A DNA stretch of 64,000 bases, from NCBI RefSeq assembly GCF_002575655.3, contig NC_053035.3, positions 503,036,601 through 503,100,600 on the forward strand. Direction: 5' to 3'. Origin of the DNA: Aegilops tauschii subsp. strangulata. Taxonomy: Eukaryota > Streptophyta > Magnoliopsida > Poales > Poaceae. The stretch's first letter is position 1. Each line of letters opens with the position of its first letter. The notes below the pieces were generated by a model. It saw only the letters and a program-made list of their open reading frames with translations. It was not told the origin of the DNA and did not search any database. A program made the translations under genes and the position numbers. Shown here one piece after another: positions 36,766 to 48,404 of the stretch.

Positions 36766-37184
36766 TATAATAATGGCATCGACAAATGACAGCTCAATAC
36801 TTGGGAGTTGGGAGTCAAGCACATGACATCTAAAGACAGCAGATGAGCCCTTGAAGGCGAACAATGTACGGATTGTATGTATAAAAGGCGCAAGATCAAG
36901 CCCTCGGAAATTCGATTGGATATATTTTACCATGAGGACTGTGTCAACATTACATGATGATGAAGAAGTTCAAAACCATGCCATGAAGGAATGCAAGTAT
37001 CAGTTTCATCAGGAGCTAGCAACGACTAAGGTAGCATGCAACAGATTCAGAAAAACAGGGGACGTACAATAGCAGGAAAAAAAGCATATAGTTACAAAAA
37101 GAACAAGGAAACCTCTATTGGGTGGCAGAGCGAAACCTTTATTGTGCACTACACGTTTGCAAATTTTAATGCCCTGTTGTTGGT

Positions 37185-38336
37185 TCATGAAGATATGAAT
37201 CTCGCAGGCATTTCCCCTCTGCAAGCTGCTGCATAGTCTTCAGCAAGGTGCGGTGCAGATTTCTTGTGAGGGCATATGAACTTCTCCATAAATACCTTCT
37301 CGCTGATCACGATTGTATTATAGTAGTCCCGGTCATGATCAAGCAATCCATTTTCCTTGAGAAACTTTACAACGTAGTACCGGGGTCTGATCCTGCCCTC
37401 CAAGCTGTACATGAGCATTGCTGGACGAAAAGCAATGTATGCAGGTTCCAACCCCACCTCGGAGATGAGGAACTCGGACCTGCGCTGCAGCGATTCTTTG
37501 GCCTTCAGCAGCACCGCTGGAGCCTTAGAAACAGCAACGCCCACCTCAGCATCCGACCACCGGAACATCTTCTTCAAGTGCTCGACCTTGGCGGTGATTT
37601 TCTCCTGGCTGAGGAATGCGACAGCTTGCAGCGCTTGCCCGAACATCCCCGATCCACGGGGCACACCGAGCCCTTCAGCGCACGCCACTATCGCCCGGAC
37701 GCGCTCCGGGTTATTGCCGAGCAGCCATGGCACACGGTTGCACAGCCTGACAATATCGCAAGCACCTAGCCCGCACTCCCGCAGGAAGGCGACGTTGGGC
37801 TTGATGACCCGGTCGAGGTCGCATCCGAGGAGATTGGGGCTGTGCTTGAGCACCCGGAGGAGGTCCTCGTAGGAGCCGAAGAGGAAGAGGAAGTAGGCCA
37901 GCCTCGAGGCGACGGACCTGCCGCGGAAGAACTCGCCGGCGAGCGAGACGAGGCGCGCGATCTCGGGACGCGAGAGGCCGAGGCCGGCGAGCCCGACGGC
38001 GACGGGAGCCAGGGTCCTCTCCACGCTTGCGCAGAGGAACTTGGGGTCCTTGGCGACGAGCGCTGCGACGTCGGCGGTGGAGAGGCCGAGGCCGGCGAGG
38101 AAGGAGCGGACGGCGTCGGGATTGGCTGGCGACTTGAGGTGGGAAAGCTTCGTGGAGACCTTGAGCGCCTGCGCTCGGGTGAGGCCGCAGGTGGAGACGA
38201 GGTAGTCCTCCACGGCGAAGCTGGGGCCTGGGGATGCGGCGGGCGCGGCGGCGGAGATGAGGCGGTGGAGTGGGGAGGTGGAGGCAGAGGTAGAAGGGAG
38301 CAGCTGGGTGAGGATGCACTTCTGGAGGCGGAGCAT
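37185..38336 (-). CDS. mTERF-family organelle protein
   Basis: A single-exon frame of 383 residues from MLRLQKCILTQLL. The frame is open 42 codons further up, but MLRL begins a typical Arg/Leu/Ser organelle transit sequence. mTERF motifs recur about every 35 residues: LGLSTADVAALVAKDPKFL, LGLSRPEIARLVSLAGEFF, RVLKHSPNLLGCDLDRVIKP, CGLGACDIVRLCNRVPWLLG and FRWSDAEVGVAVSKAPAVLL. These build a helical solenoid that binds organellar nucleic acid. The C-terminus (PRYYVVKFLKENGLLDHDRD ... CPHKKSAPHLAEDYAAACRG) fits the grass subfamily with a mitochondrial or plastid role in transcription or RNA processing. The frame is intact. Confidence 0.9.
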   Translation of the reverse strand: MLRLQKCILTQLLPSTSASTSPLHRLISAAAPAASPGPSFAVEDYLVSTCGLTRAQALKVSTKLSHLKSPANPDAVRSFLAGLGLSTADVAALVAKDPKFLCASVERTLAPVAVGLAGLGLSRPEIARLVSLAGEFFRGRSVASRLAYFLFLFGSYEDLLRVLKHSPNLLGCDLDRVIKPNVAFLRECGLGACDIVRLCNRVPWLLGNNPERVRAIVACAEGLGVPRGSGMFGQALQAVAFLSQEKITAKVEHLKKMFRWSDAEVGVAVSKAPAVLLKAKESLQRRSEFLISEVGLEPAYIAFRPAMLMYSLEGRIRPRYYVVKFLKENGLLDHDRDYYNTIVISEKVFMEKFICPHKKSAPHLAEDYAAACRGEMPARFISS

Positions 38337-38779
38337 GGTGTGCTGGTGTAGGCGGCGGCGCGGTGGCGGTGGCGGTGGCGCCGGCGGCGAGGGGGAGAGG
38401 GCAGTGTGGATTTGCGTGGTCTGGTTGACTGGCTCGACCTTGAGCTGACCAAGTGGCCCCACCCGTCAGTGTCTCCCGCATCTGAAAAAAACTCAGATTT
38501 TCCCTTTTGCAAGCAAAATACTCATTTGCCTAAAAAAAGAAAAATACTCATAGTAAAATGTGAAACCAAGGCATAGCTTCACTAGAGAGGAGAATTTGGG
38601 ATGGACCCAACAAAACAAGGATGCCGTTGTATTTAGCAATTCAATTGCGAAGATACTTATAGGTAAGATTGTTCCTTAAATAGAGTACCACTAGAGTTTC
38701 GTAATATGTTATGAGTTTAATTTCTCAAGTTTGAATTTGTTCATCGGCTTCCAAACTTCTATGGGATCGAAAGAACAAA

Positions 38780-39075
38780 TAATAGTACGAGCCATGAGTC
38801 GCCTAGCTCGACCACCCACAGCACACATCTGCATCACCACAGCGAGCATGCGTCTAAAAAGGACATTGTTGAGCTTGAGCACCTGAATGCGATGAAGAAC
38901 GTCATCAAACAGAACGCGAGGGAAAATATTGCACATGTATGGAAGCTGAACTAGCTGGTGATGTTTGACTGCAACTAGCTTCATCTTGCTACTTGATTTG
39001 TCCATCGTGATATGTAGGATCATCATGAACTTGCAAAGCAGAGCACGGGCGAATGACGACGGCTTTGAAGAATGG
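38780..39075 (+). pseudogene. fragment of the copy A/B gene, 3' region
   Basis: The text encodes AHICITTAS, then, after a small frame change, KDIVELEHLNAMKNV. This matches the conserved block of copies A and B. Further down, CATCATGAACTTGCAAAGCA followed by GAGCACGGGCGAATGACGAC matches their next intron and exon start. Earlier exons and the tail exon are missing. It lies about 450 bp upstream of the mTERF start, on the opposite strand. Confidence 0.8.
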
Positions 39076-39974
39076 TGTGGTGATGATGAACACTGATCGG
39101 TTGAGCCCCATTAGGGCAGCCATAATGTTGGTTGCAAGGAGGACATAAGCAAAATGAGGCCCTTATGCTAGCTTTATATATTGTGGAGGTTGATCTTAAG
39201 AGAATCTTCTTAAGGGTAGCCCACAAGCTTAGGTATCTCCAATGTGGACGTAAGGTTGGTCTTAAGGTTTCTAAAGCCTACACTGAAGAGTGGGTGTTAA
39301 GCATAGTTTTAAATAGCGCCCTATCTCGAGACTATAATGGCGCTTTACCGTTTGGAGGGGCATCCCACTAAGTTGTTTAGTTTCATTTAGCGTGTTGTAG
39401 CACTAGTTTATCACACTAGCAATTCGACCGCTATTTTCCAAAGCCCACTATTTTAAAACTTTGGTCATAAGCTTAAAAATGTAAGACCGAGCCTTGGCAC
39501 AAAGACCAGCCCATCCCTCTCCTCAGTCCACATGCATGATTGCATAAAAAAATTAAAAAATTAAATAATAGCCCATGAATTTGAAAAAAGATCATGAATT
39601 TTAATAAACTGACTAGTTTGAAAAAAATCATGAAATTTAAAATCTTCACATATTTAGAAAATTCAAGAACTTAAAAAATGTTCATGAATTTTGAAAGCTT
39701 TCATGTGTTTGATTTTTTTTCACAAATTCAAAAAAAAATCATATATTGGAAAAAAAAGTAAAGAGGAACGAAAATAAAAATAAATAGTAAAAAATCGAAA
39801 ATATAAAAATCCAATTAAAGCCAAGTAAAACAAGATGAAAAGAGCCAAAAAAGGGAAAAAATGGTCCGAAGAACATTCTGGAAGTTCCGATGCAAAGGCC
39901 GCAGTGTTGCGACTCTTTTATTGTCGGCCCATTGCCCAGGTACACACTCGTCCTGTTCCCGGCAGATCCTATTT
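39076..39974. other. AT-rich spacer, no gene seen
   Basis: From 39,540 onward the sequence is a degenerate AT-rich repeat with AATTTGAAAAA-type words. No frame is supported. Confidence 0.4.
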
Positions 39975-40380
39975 GGGCGTGTTTGGTTGCGGTGCGCTAC
40001 AGTGCCCGCATTGCATACACTTCTCCACCCAACCTGGCTATGCAAATGCAGCCTCAAATGCACCATCTGCATGTTATTTGGTTGCCTGCATGGGCAGAAC
40101 CACACTGCCTGGTGTTTGGTTGCCTGCATGTTAGTGGACAAACCCAAGGCATGATGTTTGGTTGTATGCAACGCCTGGTGTGTGGTAACCTCTTTGGCTA
40201 GTTGATGAGGTTACCACCATACTTCGGCAGCACACATCATAAGCACAATAGAGTATAAACAGAGTATCAACTAGCATAATTCAGATATAAGCAGTACCAC
40301 ACTTCATAACAGTTCAACGCCTAAACCATAAATATGTTTAAAGCAGACTCGATAGTACGCTGGAAAGAGGTGGCCCGGCC

Positions 40381-40935
40381 CTACTCCTTGGCGGCGGAGG
40401 CTTCGTCGTGCTTCCCGCACTTGTTGACGACCTCAATGCCATCGTCGTCGAAGATGATGACCTTGAGGGTGTCGGGAATGAGGAGCTTGAACGTCACCAT
40501 GTAGCCGATCTTGATCTGATGAACGGCTGCGTAGGTGGCCCACCCCTGATCCAGGGTCACCCTGCCGTTCATTAGCTTGACCGTCACCTTCCAAGAGCAG
40601 CCGGTGTTGTTCATGAGCTTGAACTCCGTCGGCACCGCGACGAAGTGCTTGGTGAAGTCCAGGGGCATGGGGACGCACTCAAGCTTCGGTGCAAGGATGA
40701 CCTTGCAGAAGTGAGTTGGGCCATCCTCCTGATGCCGTAGTTGCGGCGCTTGTTGCTGGGGGGCTCCTCCATGCCCTCGTCGTCGCCACCCTCAGGCGTC
40801 TTCGGGTCTTCCTCGGTGGTGGGCGGCAGCACAACGTCGTCGGGCATTGGGTGAAGGGGCTGCTTGCCCTTGTTGTCAAGGGCCGGGAGCACCTCCGTGC
40901 CCATCTCATTGCTCTCCTCGATCTGCACACAATTC
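40381..40935 (-). pseudogene. B3 DNA-binding domain protein, one frameshift
   Basis: The - strand N-terminal part reads MGTEVLPALDNKGKQPLHPM and ends SNKRRNYGIRR. A one-base frame change near 40,715 is needed to reach the B3 domain, HFCKVILAPKLECVPMPLDF ... TKHFVAVPTEFKLMNNTGCS, WKVTVKLMNGRVTLDQGW and GYMVTFKLLIPDTLKVIIFD, which ends in an acidic/Lys tail at 40381. Plant B3 domains bind DNA in transcription factors. Being inside a TIR element and frameshifted, it is likely a dead captured or element-borne gene. Confidence 0.72.
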
Positions 40936-41130
40936 ATGGAGTCAAGCACAGCACAAAGTTCATGGCTAATTGAAGAGCAGTTCATGGCTAATTGAAGCAC
41001 ATGGAGTTAAAACAGCATGACTGTCACTCTTCTCCTCCTCTCCATCCCCCCTATATTTACTCACCCTGCCCACCACTACTTACCCACCCCCTCTCTTCTC
41101 TCACTGTCAACCTTCCTCCTCCCCATCGCC

Positions 41131-41704
41131 ATGAGCTCTAGCTCCAGCTCCAACGCCAACCCCTTCCCTTGGGGTATTGGCTGGAGGGCCTTCTTCCTTG
41201 GGTGGTCAGCTGGTGACCGCACCAAGTTCGAGAACACCATGGAGGTGTGCTCGAACTTCGGCTCCATGCCGGACATGTAGAACGAATCTAATGCAGTGCT
41301 CATGAAGGCCACTAAAGAAGAGCTGAAGACGCTGATTCCTGACCCAGCGAAGGGCGCGTTGGCAGTTGACATCATTCGCTGGGCCATGAATCAGGCCATC
41401 TCCGACGACGCTAAACAGAGGAAGAAGTGGTGCAAGTACAAGACCTACTGGGCTCCTATAATGACCGTCGTGCCGCAGTGTACTGGGAGACGGCTATCGC
41501 GCCGCCGGCGGTCATCGGTGGAGAGCCTAAGGAGGAGGAAGAAGAAGCGGTTACATGCCAGCGAGGGCGCCGGAGCCAGGCCGTCGTACCTGGCAGATCG
41601 ACCTCGACTCCACCGAGGACGACAACGACGACCCGCCGGCCTGCACGGCGATGAAGAAGAAGATGAAGGCCAGCGGCTCGACCAGCCGCTCCGCACGCCG
41701 GTGA
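41131..41704 (+). pseudogene. ORF of unknown function in TIR element, broken
   Basis: Starts MSSSSSSNANPFPWGIGWRA, then a TAG at 41278-41280 after FGSMPDM. The same frame continues KATKEELKTLIPDPAKGAL, VDIIRWAMNQAISDDAKQRK and KWCKYKTYWAP. Further on, other frames carry the likely original text (VYWETAIAPPAVIGGEPKEE and IDLDSTEDDNDDPPACTAM), so several frameshifts occurred. The acidic C-terminus and position opposite the B3 ORF suggest it is a second gene of the element. I recognise no named domain. Confidence 0.6.
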
Positions 41705-42539
41705 CGGCTGCCGCGGTCAGCCGGTGTCCGTTGTCCACCCCCTATCCCCCAATCCCCCTTCTGCATTCCGATCTTGCATGTATGAACTCGTATGAACTGC
41801 TATGAACTAGTATGAACTACCCCTATGCTTATCTACCTCTATTTCCCATTCCCCTCCGCCGTGGATCGAATCTATCGCCGTGGATCGAATCTAAGGTGCA
41901 TGTCGAAGAGAGAGAAGTGCTTACCGCCATTGATGGAGTCCGGTGGTCTTCTTCCTCTGCTCCGATCCGCCGCCGCCGGTGATGGAGTCCGGTGGTCTTC
42001 TTTCTCTGCTCCGATCCGCCGCCGCCGGTGAGAGTTGGGAGAGTGGGGAAGAGTGGGGAGAGGGAGCGGTGAGGCTAATAATTGCCGATGCTTCGGGAAG
42101 CAACGCGGCTTCTCGAGCGTGGCCGCGCGCGTGCAGCCGCCGCCCACGTGCACCGCTCGGGCCTGGCCCTGGAGAAACTGCCGATTCGTGCGTTCCCAGT
42201 GAGCCAGGCCCAGAGGTGCTTTAAGAAGTATGCGATGCAGGCCCAACAGTGAAAACGGGCAACCAAACAGGCTTCTTTCTTCCCGCACGGGCCTGGTTAG
42301 GCCCGATGCGGGCTACCAAACACGCTCTTTGAGAATGTCGTGCCTTCACTCCGGTTGGGCCGGTCAACGTACGGCGCGTTTCCTGCCGGGTTTTTCTCTT
42401 CAGTGGTTTTTTGCTATGGGTTTTTTCAATGGTTGTCCATTTTCAGCGGTTTTGTTCTGCTTTTGTTGTTTTGGTTCCTCTTTTTTCGTTTTTTCTTTGT
42501 CATTTATTTTCTTTATTTTTTCCTTTTTTGTGTGTTTTA

Positions 42540-42830
42540 TATAAATAGTTCACCGCATATTACAAAAATCTTAATCGTATATTAAGGAAATGTTCACCAT
42601 GTATTAGAAAAAAGTTCACCATGCATTATAAAAATGTCCATCGTGTATTACAAAAATGTTCATCATACATGCAACAAAATGTTCACCATACAAAGACAAT
42701 GTTCAGAGTATTAAAAAAAATGTTCATTTGTGTACCTAAATATGTTCAGCGTATATCACAAATGTGTATTTAAAAATTGTTCAGTGTATATCACAAAGCT
42801 GTTCAATGGTGAAAAAACGATTTTTTTATC
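42540..42830. repeat. degenerate TGTTCA-type short repeats
   Basis: About ten diverged copies of a 25-35 bp AT-rich unit with GTTCACC-TGTATTA-AAAAAT lie head to tail. This is an old tandem array with no coding content. Confidence 0.65.
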
Positions 42831-43089
42831 CGCTGCATTTTGTTCTTAAATACTCGCGCGGCATGTTACTCACTAGCATTCAGCAGCTCAACTTGTAAAT
42901 AACGTATCCTCTCTATCGTGAGGTTTAATGCTCGTGAGCGTCAGCTAGGAGCTCTCCCTATTACCCGACCTACGCGGCGAATAGAAAGGAAACACGCAGC
43001 CCCACTTCACCCGCTCTTGCCCTGTGCCGGCCCATATTCAGGACGTGGCTCCTTTATTTAATTTTGTTTCTCTCATTTTCTGTTATTTT

Positions 43090-43640
43090 CTTCTTTAAAT
43101 CTAGTTCGTGATTTCTAAAATATTCTGAATTTCAAAAACTATTCCAACAAATAAAAACAATATTCACAAATTTGACAACTTTTCGGATTTCAAAAACAAA
43201 ATGTGAACTTGAATTTATTTCAACCAAATTTCAAAAACATTCATGAATTTGGAAAATGCTCCCGCATTTTAAAATGATTCATGAATTTGGAAAACTGTTC
43301 TCAGATTTCAAATTTCTTTTGTAGATTTGAAAACATGTTAAAAAAATTATCACAATTGCAAAAATTGTTCAATTTTGAAAAATGCCTACGAATCACAAAA
43401 AACAGTTCACGAATTAAGAAATGAATTTGAAAACTTTTTCTTGTATTTCAAACAAAATTGGGAATTTGGAAAATGTTCGCTGTTTCAAAAAAATATTCAT
43501 GAAATGAAAATGTCTGAACAAAAAAATGTTAATGCTTCTAGGAATGTTCCAAATTTAGAGACTGTTCGTGAATTTCAAATAATATTAATGTATTAGGAAA
43601 TAATTCCCGTATTAAAAAAACAAAAACATAAAAGATAAAA
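43090..43640. repeat. degenerate AATTTGAAAA-type repeats
   Basis: Many diverged copies of an AT-rich unit with words such as ATGAATTTGGAAAA and CACGAATT. The short frame at 43375-43596 is a by-product of the repeat. Confidence 0.6.
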
Positions 43641-43807
43641 AAAGGAAAATGAAAAAACCAGCAAAGAAAACACGGAGAATAAAGGAAAGCCAGTTGAACC
43701 TTTCCAAAACCGGAAGGAGAGACTCCAAAAATAAATAAATTATGACACTGCTACTTCGGTCCTTGCGGTAAGAAAGTGGCCCGGGCGAGAAAGAGAGGAA
43801 TAGGCTT

Positions 43808-43829
43808 GGGGGGGGGGGGGGGGGGGGGG
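43808..43829 (+). repeat. poly-G tract (22 bp)
   Basis: An uninterrupted run of G in non-coding spacer, not linked to a recognisable polypurine tract or LTR. Confidence 0.85.
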
Positions 43830-44026
43830 TCAATAGGTCACTATCCAACGACCTACCTGCCAAATAGGATCCGTCCTCATGAGGGTTGGGTGTGCACACC
43901 AAATAGGAGTATTACGTAAGCAAGATATGGATTTCTCAAGTAAAATGTAAGAAAAATAAACCCCTTGCACTTTTAAAATCGGGAGAGAAGGAAATAAATC
44001 ATGTGGGCATCTGCAGGGAGATTGTG

Positions 44027-44415
44027 TCCAGTGCACCCGCACTTGTGGTGCTACTGGTGCACCAGATGCCATAAAATATTTTTAAAAATCTGAAAAAAAT
44101 CTAGCACGTTAACGTAACATTAATGTATGATGTCACAAAAATTCGTATAAATTTTAAAAATATTGTTTGAGATGGAAAAATGACAAATTTAACATCAGTG
44201 TGATAAATGGGCCAAATCTAAAGCCCAAGTTATGTTACGTAGTATTCACTATTGAATTTTTCATTTTTGTTTTTCAAGTTATGTCCCGAATTTTGACTTA
44301 AAATGTTGTGACAACCTACATTGTTGTTGTATGAGTGTGCTAATTTTTTAAAAGATTTTAAAAGCACAATGTAAGTTCGGTGCACCAGTAGCACCACAAG
44401 CTCTAGTGCACCAGA
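44027..44415. mobile_element. 389-bp MITE with ~37-bp terminal inverted repeats
   Basis: The left arm (TCCAGTGCACCCGCACTTGT plus GGTGCTACTGGTGCACC) is the near-exact inverse of the right arm (GGTGCACCAGTAGCACCACA plus AGCTCTAGTGCACCAGA). The centre is AT-rich with no ORF. The superfamily and target duplication were not resolved. Confidence 0.75.
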
Positions 44416-44525
44416 TACTTCCCCCATCTGTAGGAGGCTAAGCTCAGGAGTGTGGGTTGGACCAGAAAACCCACTATGCGAACGGCGAGGACATGCTACT
44501 CCGCTTTGGCTGCAACATGACTTTG

Positions 44526-47500
44526 TGTGACGCCCCCGATTCAATCGTACACTAATCATACACGCAAACGTGTACGATCAAGATCAGGGACTCACGGGAA
44601 GATATCACAACACAACTCTAAAATAAAATAAGTCATACAAGCATCATAATACAAGCCAGGGGCCTCGAGGGCTCGAATACAAGTGCTCGATCATAGACGA
44701 GTCAGCGGAAGCAACAATATCTGAGTACAGACATAAGTTAAACAAGTTGCCATAAGATGGCTAGCACAAACTGGGATACAGACCGAAAGAGGCGCAGGCC
44801 TCCTGCCTGGGATCCTCCTAAACTACTCCTGGTCGTCGTTAGCGGGTTGCACGTAGTAGTAGGCACCTCCGGTGTAGTAGGAGTCGTCGTCGACGGTGGC
44901 GTCAAGCTCGTGGGCTCCAGCATCTGGTTGCGACAACCAGGAAGAAAGGAAAGGGGGAAAAGGGGGAAGAAAAGCAACCGTGAGTACTCATCCAAAGTAC
45001 TCGCAAGCAAGGATCTACACTACATATGCATGGGTATCTGTGTAAAGGGGCTATATCGGTGGACTGAACTGCAGAATGCCAGAATAAGAGGGGGATAGCT
45101 AGTCCTGTCGAAGACTACGCTTCTGGCCACCTCCATCTTGCAGCATGTAGAAGAGAGTAGATGGTAAGTTCACCAAGTATCATCGCATAGCATAAACCTA
45201 CCCGGCGATCCCCTCCTCGTCGCCCTGTTAGAGAGCGATCACCGGGTTATATCTGGCACTTGGAAGGGTGTGTTTTATTAAGTATCCGGTTCTAGTTGTC
45301 ATAAGGTCAAGGTACAACTCTGGGTCGTCCTTTTACCGAGGGACACGGCTATTCGAATAGATAAACTTCCCTGCAGGGGTGCACCACATAACCCAACACG
45401 CTCGATCCCATTTGGCCGGACACACTTTCCTGGGTCATGCCCGGCCTCGGAAGATCAACGCGTCGCAGCCCTACCTAGGCACAACAGAGAGGTCAGCACG
45501 CCGGTCTAAATCCTATGGCGCAGGGGTCTGGGCCCATCGCCCATTGCACACCTGCACGTTGCGTGGGCGGCCGGAAGCAGAACTAGCCCCCTTAATACAA
45601 GAGCAAGCTTACGTTCCAATCCGGCACGCGCCGCTCAGTCGCTGACGTCACGAAGGCTTCGACTGATACCACGACGTCGAGTGCCCATAACTGTTCCCGC
45701 GTAGTTGGTTAGTGCGTATAGGCTAGTGGCCAGACTCAGATCAAATACCAAGATCTCGTTAAGCGTGTTAATTGATGTAACCGCGGACGCCGACCAGGGC
45801 CAGGTCCACCTCTCTCCTAGGTGGTCTCAACCTGCCCTGTCGCTCCGCCACAAAGTAACAGTCGGGGGCCGTCGGGAACCCAGGCCCACCTCTACCGGGA
45901 TGGAGCCACCTGCCCCTTCAGCCCCCATCTCCGAACAGTATCATAAGTAATGTAACAGTATAAAGTATATATCATATGCCCGTGATCACCTTCCGAAGTG
46001 ATCACATCCCAGTAGTATAGCATGGCAGATGGACAAGAGTGTAGGGCCACTGATGGAACACTAGCATCCTATACTAAGTATTAGGATAGCAGGTAAAGGT
46101 ATCAACAATTGTAGCAACAATGACAGGCTATGCAGCAGAATAGGATTAACCGAAAGCAGTAACATGCTACACTACTCTAATGCAAGCAGTAGAGAGAAGG
46201 AATAGGCGATATCTGGTGATCAAGGGGGGCTTGCCTGGAAGCTCTTTTGCACAGGAAGAAGGGTCGTCAACAACGTAGTCGAACTGGGGGTCACCGGCAG
46301 CCTCGGGGTCTACCAGAAAGAAGTAACGGAGGGGGAACAAAATAAATAACAGAGCAATCAAAGCATCACAAAGCGTAACATGGCAATACGCGGTGCTAGA
46401 TGTGACCTAATGCAAAAGGAGGTGATACCGGTGAAGGGGGGGGGGACATCCGGGAAAGTATTCCCGGTGTTTCGCGTTTTCGGATAGATGAACCGGAGGG
46501 GAAAGTTGCGTGTTTGCTATGCTAGGGATGTGTGGCGGACGAACGGACTGCGTATTCGGATTCGTCTCGTCGTTCTGAGCAACTTTCATGTACAAAGTAT
46601 TTCCATCTGAGTTACGGATTATTTTTTATTAATTTTCAAAGTTTTAATCAATTTCTAGAATTATTATAATTACTAAATTCGAATTATTCCAAAACAGTAA
46701 TTGTTAAGTGTACCAAGAACTGTACCCAGCTGACGAGCAGAGAGGCTGACCAGTGGGCCTAGTTGACTGGGTCAACTGCCCAGTCAGCAGAGGCTGACTG
46801 GTGGGGCCTCTGCTGAGCCAGTAGGTCCAGTCAACAGTCAACAGTTTGACTGTTGACCGGTCAACCTGACCAGTGGGCCCCATGTGTTAGTGTAACACTC
46901 TATTTAACAGGGTCAATTTAGCTAACCTAATTATCAACAGGGTGGGCCCGCCTGTCAAGGGGGATCAGGGGTGGTGGCTAGTGGCTAACGAAGGCCACGT
47001 CGACGACTAACTCCAGTGCGGCAGGGGAAACTCCAGTCGGCTGATTTCGGCAATAGAGGGACGCGCGGTGGGGCTCTACACGAAGCTGACGGCGCGGTGA
47101 GGCGAGCGCGGGACGGCGTGCAGCGACGGGCGCGCGCAAGGCAGGGAGCGGGGTGGCTCGGCCAAGAGCGAGCGATGGCGGCAGAGCCGCGGCAGGTGAA
47201 GGCGAGGCCATGCGAGGGCGTGGCGAGGGTAGCAGGGGGCGGCGCCGGCGCGAGCCGGGTGAAGGCAGGCGCGGACGGCTGCGGCGACGCGTGCGCGCGT
47301 GGTGAGGAGAGGCGCAGGGATGGGCAGGAGTGAGGAGCAGGAACGCGCGTGCAGGTGACCGTGGAGCTCCAGAGAGTTCAGCCGCGGTGGTGTATGGCGT
47401 CAACGGCGACGGGTTCGACTAGGGAAAGGGAAAAATCGGTGGAGGTGCTCACGGAGAAGTCGTTGGCGAGCTCGAGGGGGTCGGGGAAGGCTCGGAGCAA

Positions 47501-48404
47501 CGGCATCTGGCGACAGGCGACGATGATGTGGTGCAGTGCCCGAGTTGGGGAAGACGCCGGGAGATCCGGCGATGCAGCGCTCCTCGGCTCGAGCTGGGGT
47601 TGTAGTCGAAGAAGTGGTCGACGGTGGAGCTCGCTGGCATAGTCCTAGGGCGCGGAGTGGCCGGAGAGCACGCGGGCGAGGAGATCCATGGCGATGGTGG
47701 CTCGGCCATGCGCGAGGAAGAAGAAGGCGGCGCGAGGGGGGAATGGCTAAGCTAGGGTTTGCCAGGGGACGAGGAGGCATCCTTGTAGGCGTCGGCGGCG
47801 AGCGGGAGGCCGCGGGATGGCCGACGTGTGTCCAGAACCCAGCCATGGCGGGTAAGATGGCGCCACGCCTCTGTCTGATGAACAGAGAGAGGGGATGAGG
47901 GGAGCTGGTGGGCTGGGCCTCACTGTGCACTTGAGGCCCAAGTGCACAGTGGGGGGGCTTTTATTTTTCTTTTACCTTTTCTGTTTTCACTTTTTTGTTT
48001 TGTCTTTATTTTAGCCACGAATTGATTTTTCTAAAATATGCAACTTGTCACATAATTACCAATGCATTTTGTAGCACTGCCACAATAGTTTTGGAAGGCT
48101 TTTGAATTGGTTTGGAATTATTATTATTTTAAAAGCGAATAAAATATTGTTTTGCCCCTGTATTAAATATTTTAGGTCATCTAAACACCACTTAAAAATA
48201 TTGGTTCACCACCATAATTAGTTATGGAATAGTTGCCACATGATGAACATTTTAGTTTTAATGTTTGAAAAATTTATCGTTTGACTGTATTGTAAATTTG
48301 AATTCCGAATCAGTTTTGAATTAACGCGAGATTAACAACGGCAATCGAAGTGACGTGGCACCATTAGCAGAGAATTACTGTAGCTTAATTATCCGGGCGT
48401 CACA
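44526..48404. mobile_element. 3.9-kb TG...CA element (large solo LTR or LARD-like), perfect 5-bp TSD
   Basis: The element starts TGTGACGCCC and ends GGGCGTCACA, a perfect 10-bp inverted terminus with the TG...CA ends of LTRs. CTTTG flanks it on both sides (44521-44525 and 48405-48409). No gag or pol frame is present. A GC-rich part (46,950-47,900) gives only Arg/Pro-rich frames on both strands. On the - strand the end near 47,930 looks like a transcription start region, so the element may read right to left. A solo LTR or large retrotransposon derivative is the best fit. A DNA transposon with 5-bp duplication is the alternative. Confidence 0.65.
46762..46865. promoter_or_regulatory. cluster of GTTGAC/GTCAAC motifs (W-box cores)
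   Basis: Six GTTGAC or GTCAAC hexamers lie within about 105 bp inside the 3.9-kb element. Several form inverted pairs (GTTGACTGGGTCAAC and GTTGACCGGTCAAC). TTGAC is the core of the W-box bound by WRKY factors. Function is inferred only from motif density. Confidence 0.4.

Larger units (their letters stand above)
39975..42327. mobile_element. TIR DNA element carrying two broken ORFs
   Basis: The left end GGGCGTGTTTGGTTGC matches the inverse of the right end (GCTACCAAACACGCTC) in most positions. TTT flanks both sides (39972-39974 and 42328-42330), so the possible 3-bp target duplication would fit the PIF/Harbinger superfamily. Inside, a B3-domain ORF (- strand) and a second ORF (+ strand) diverge from a shared middle. 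No transposase was seen. Subterminal sequence also repeats the TTGGTTGCC and CCAAACA words. Confidence 0.6.

Noticed and set aside
36678..36933. Frames across the Stowaway MITE
   Set aside because: They are produced by the inverted repeat itself.
47400..47930. 176-residue Arg/Pro-rich frame in the 3.9-kb element
   Set aside because: GC-rich region is open on both strands with low-complexity composition, so coding cannot be supported.
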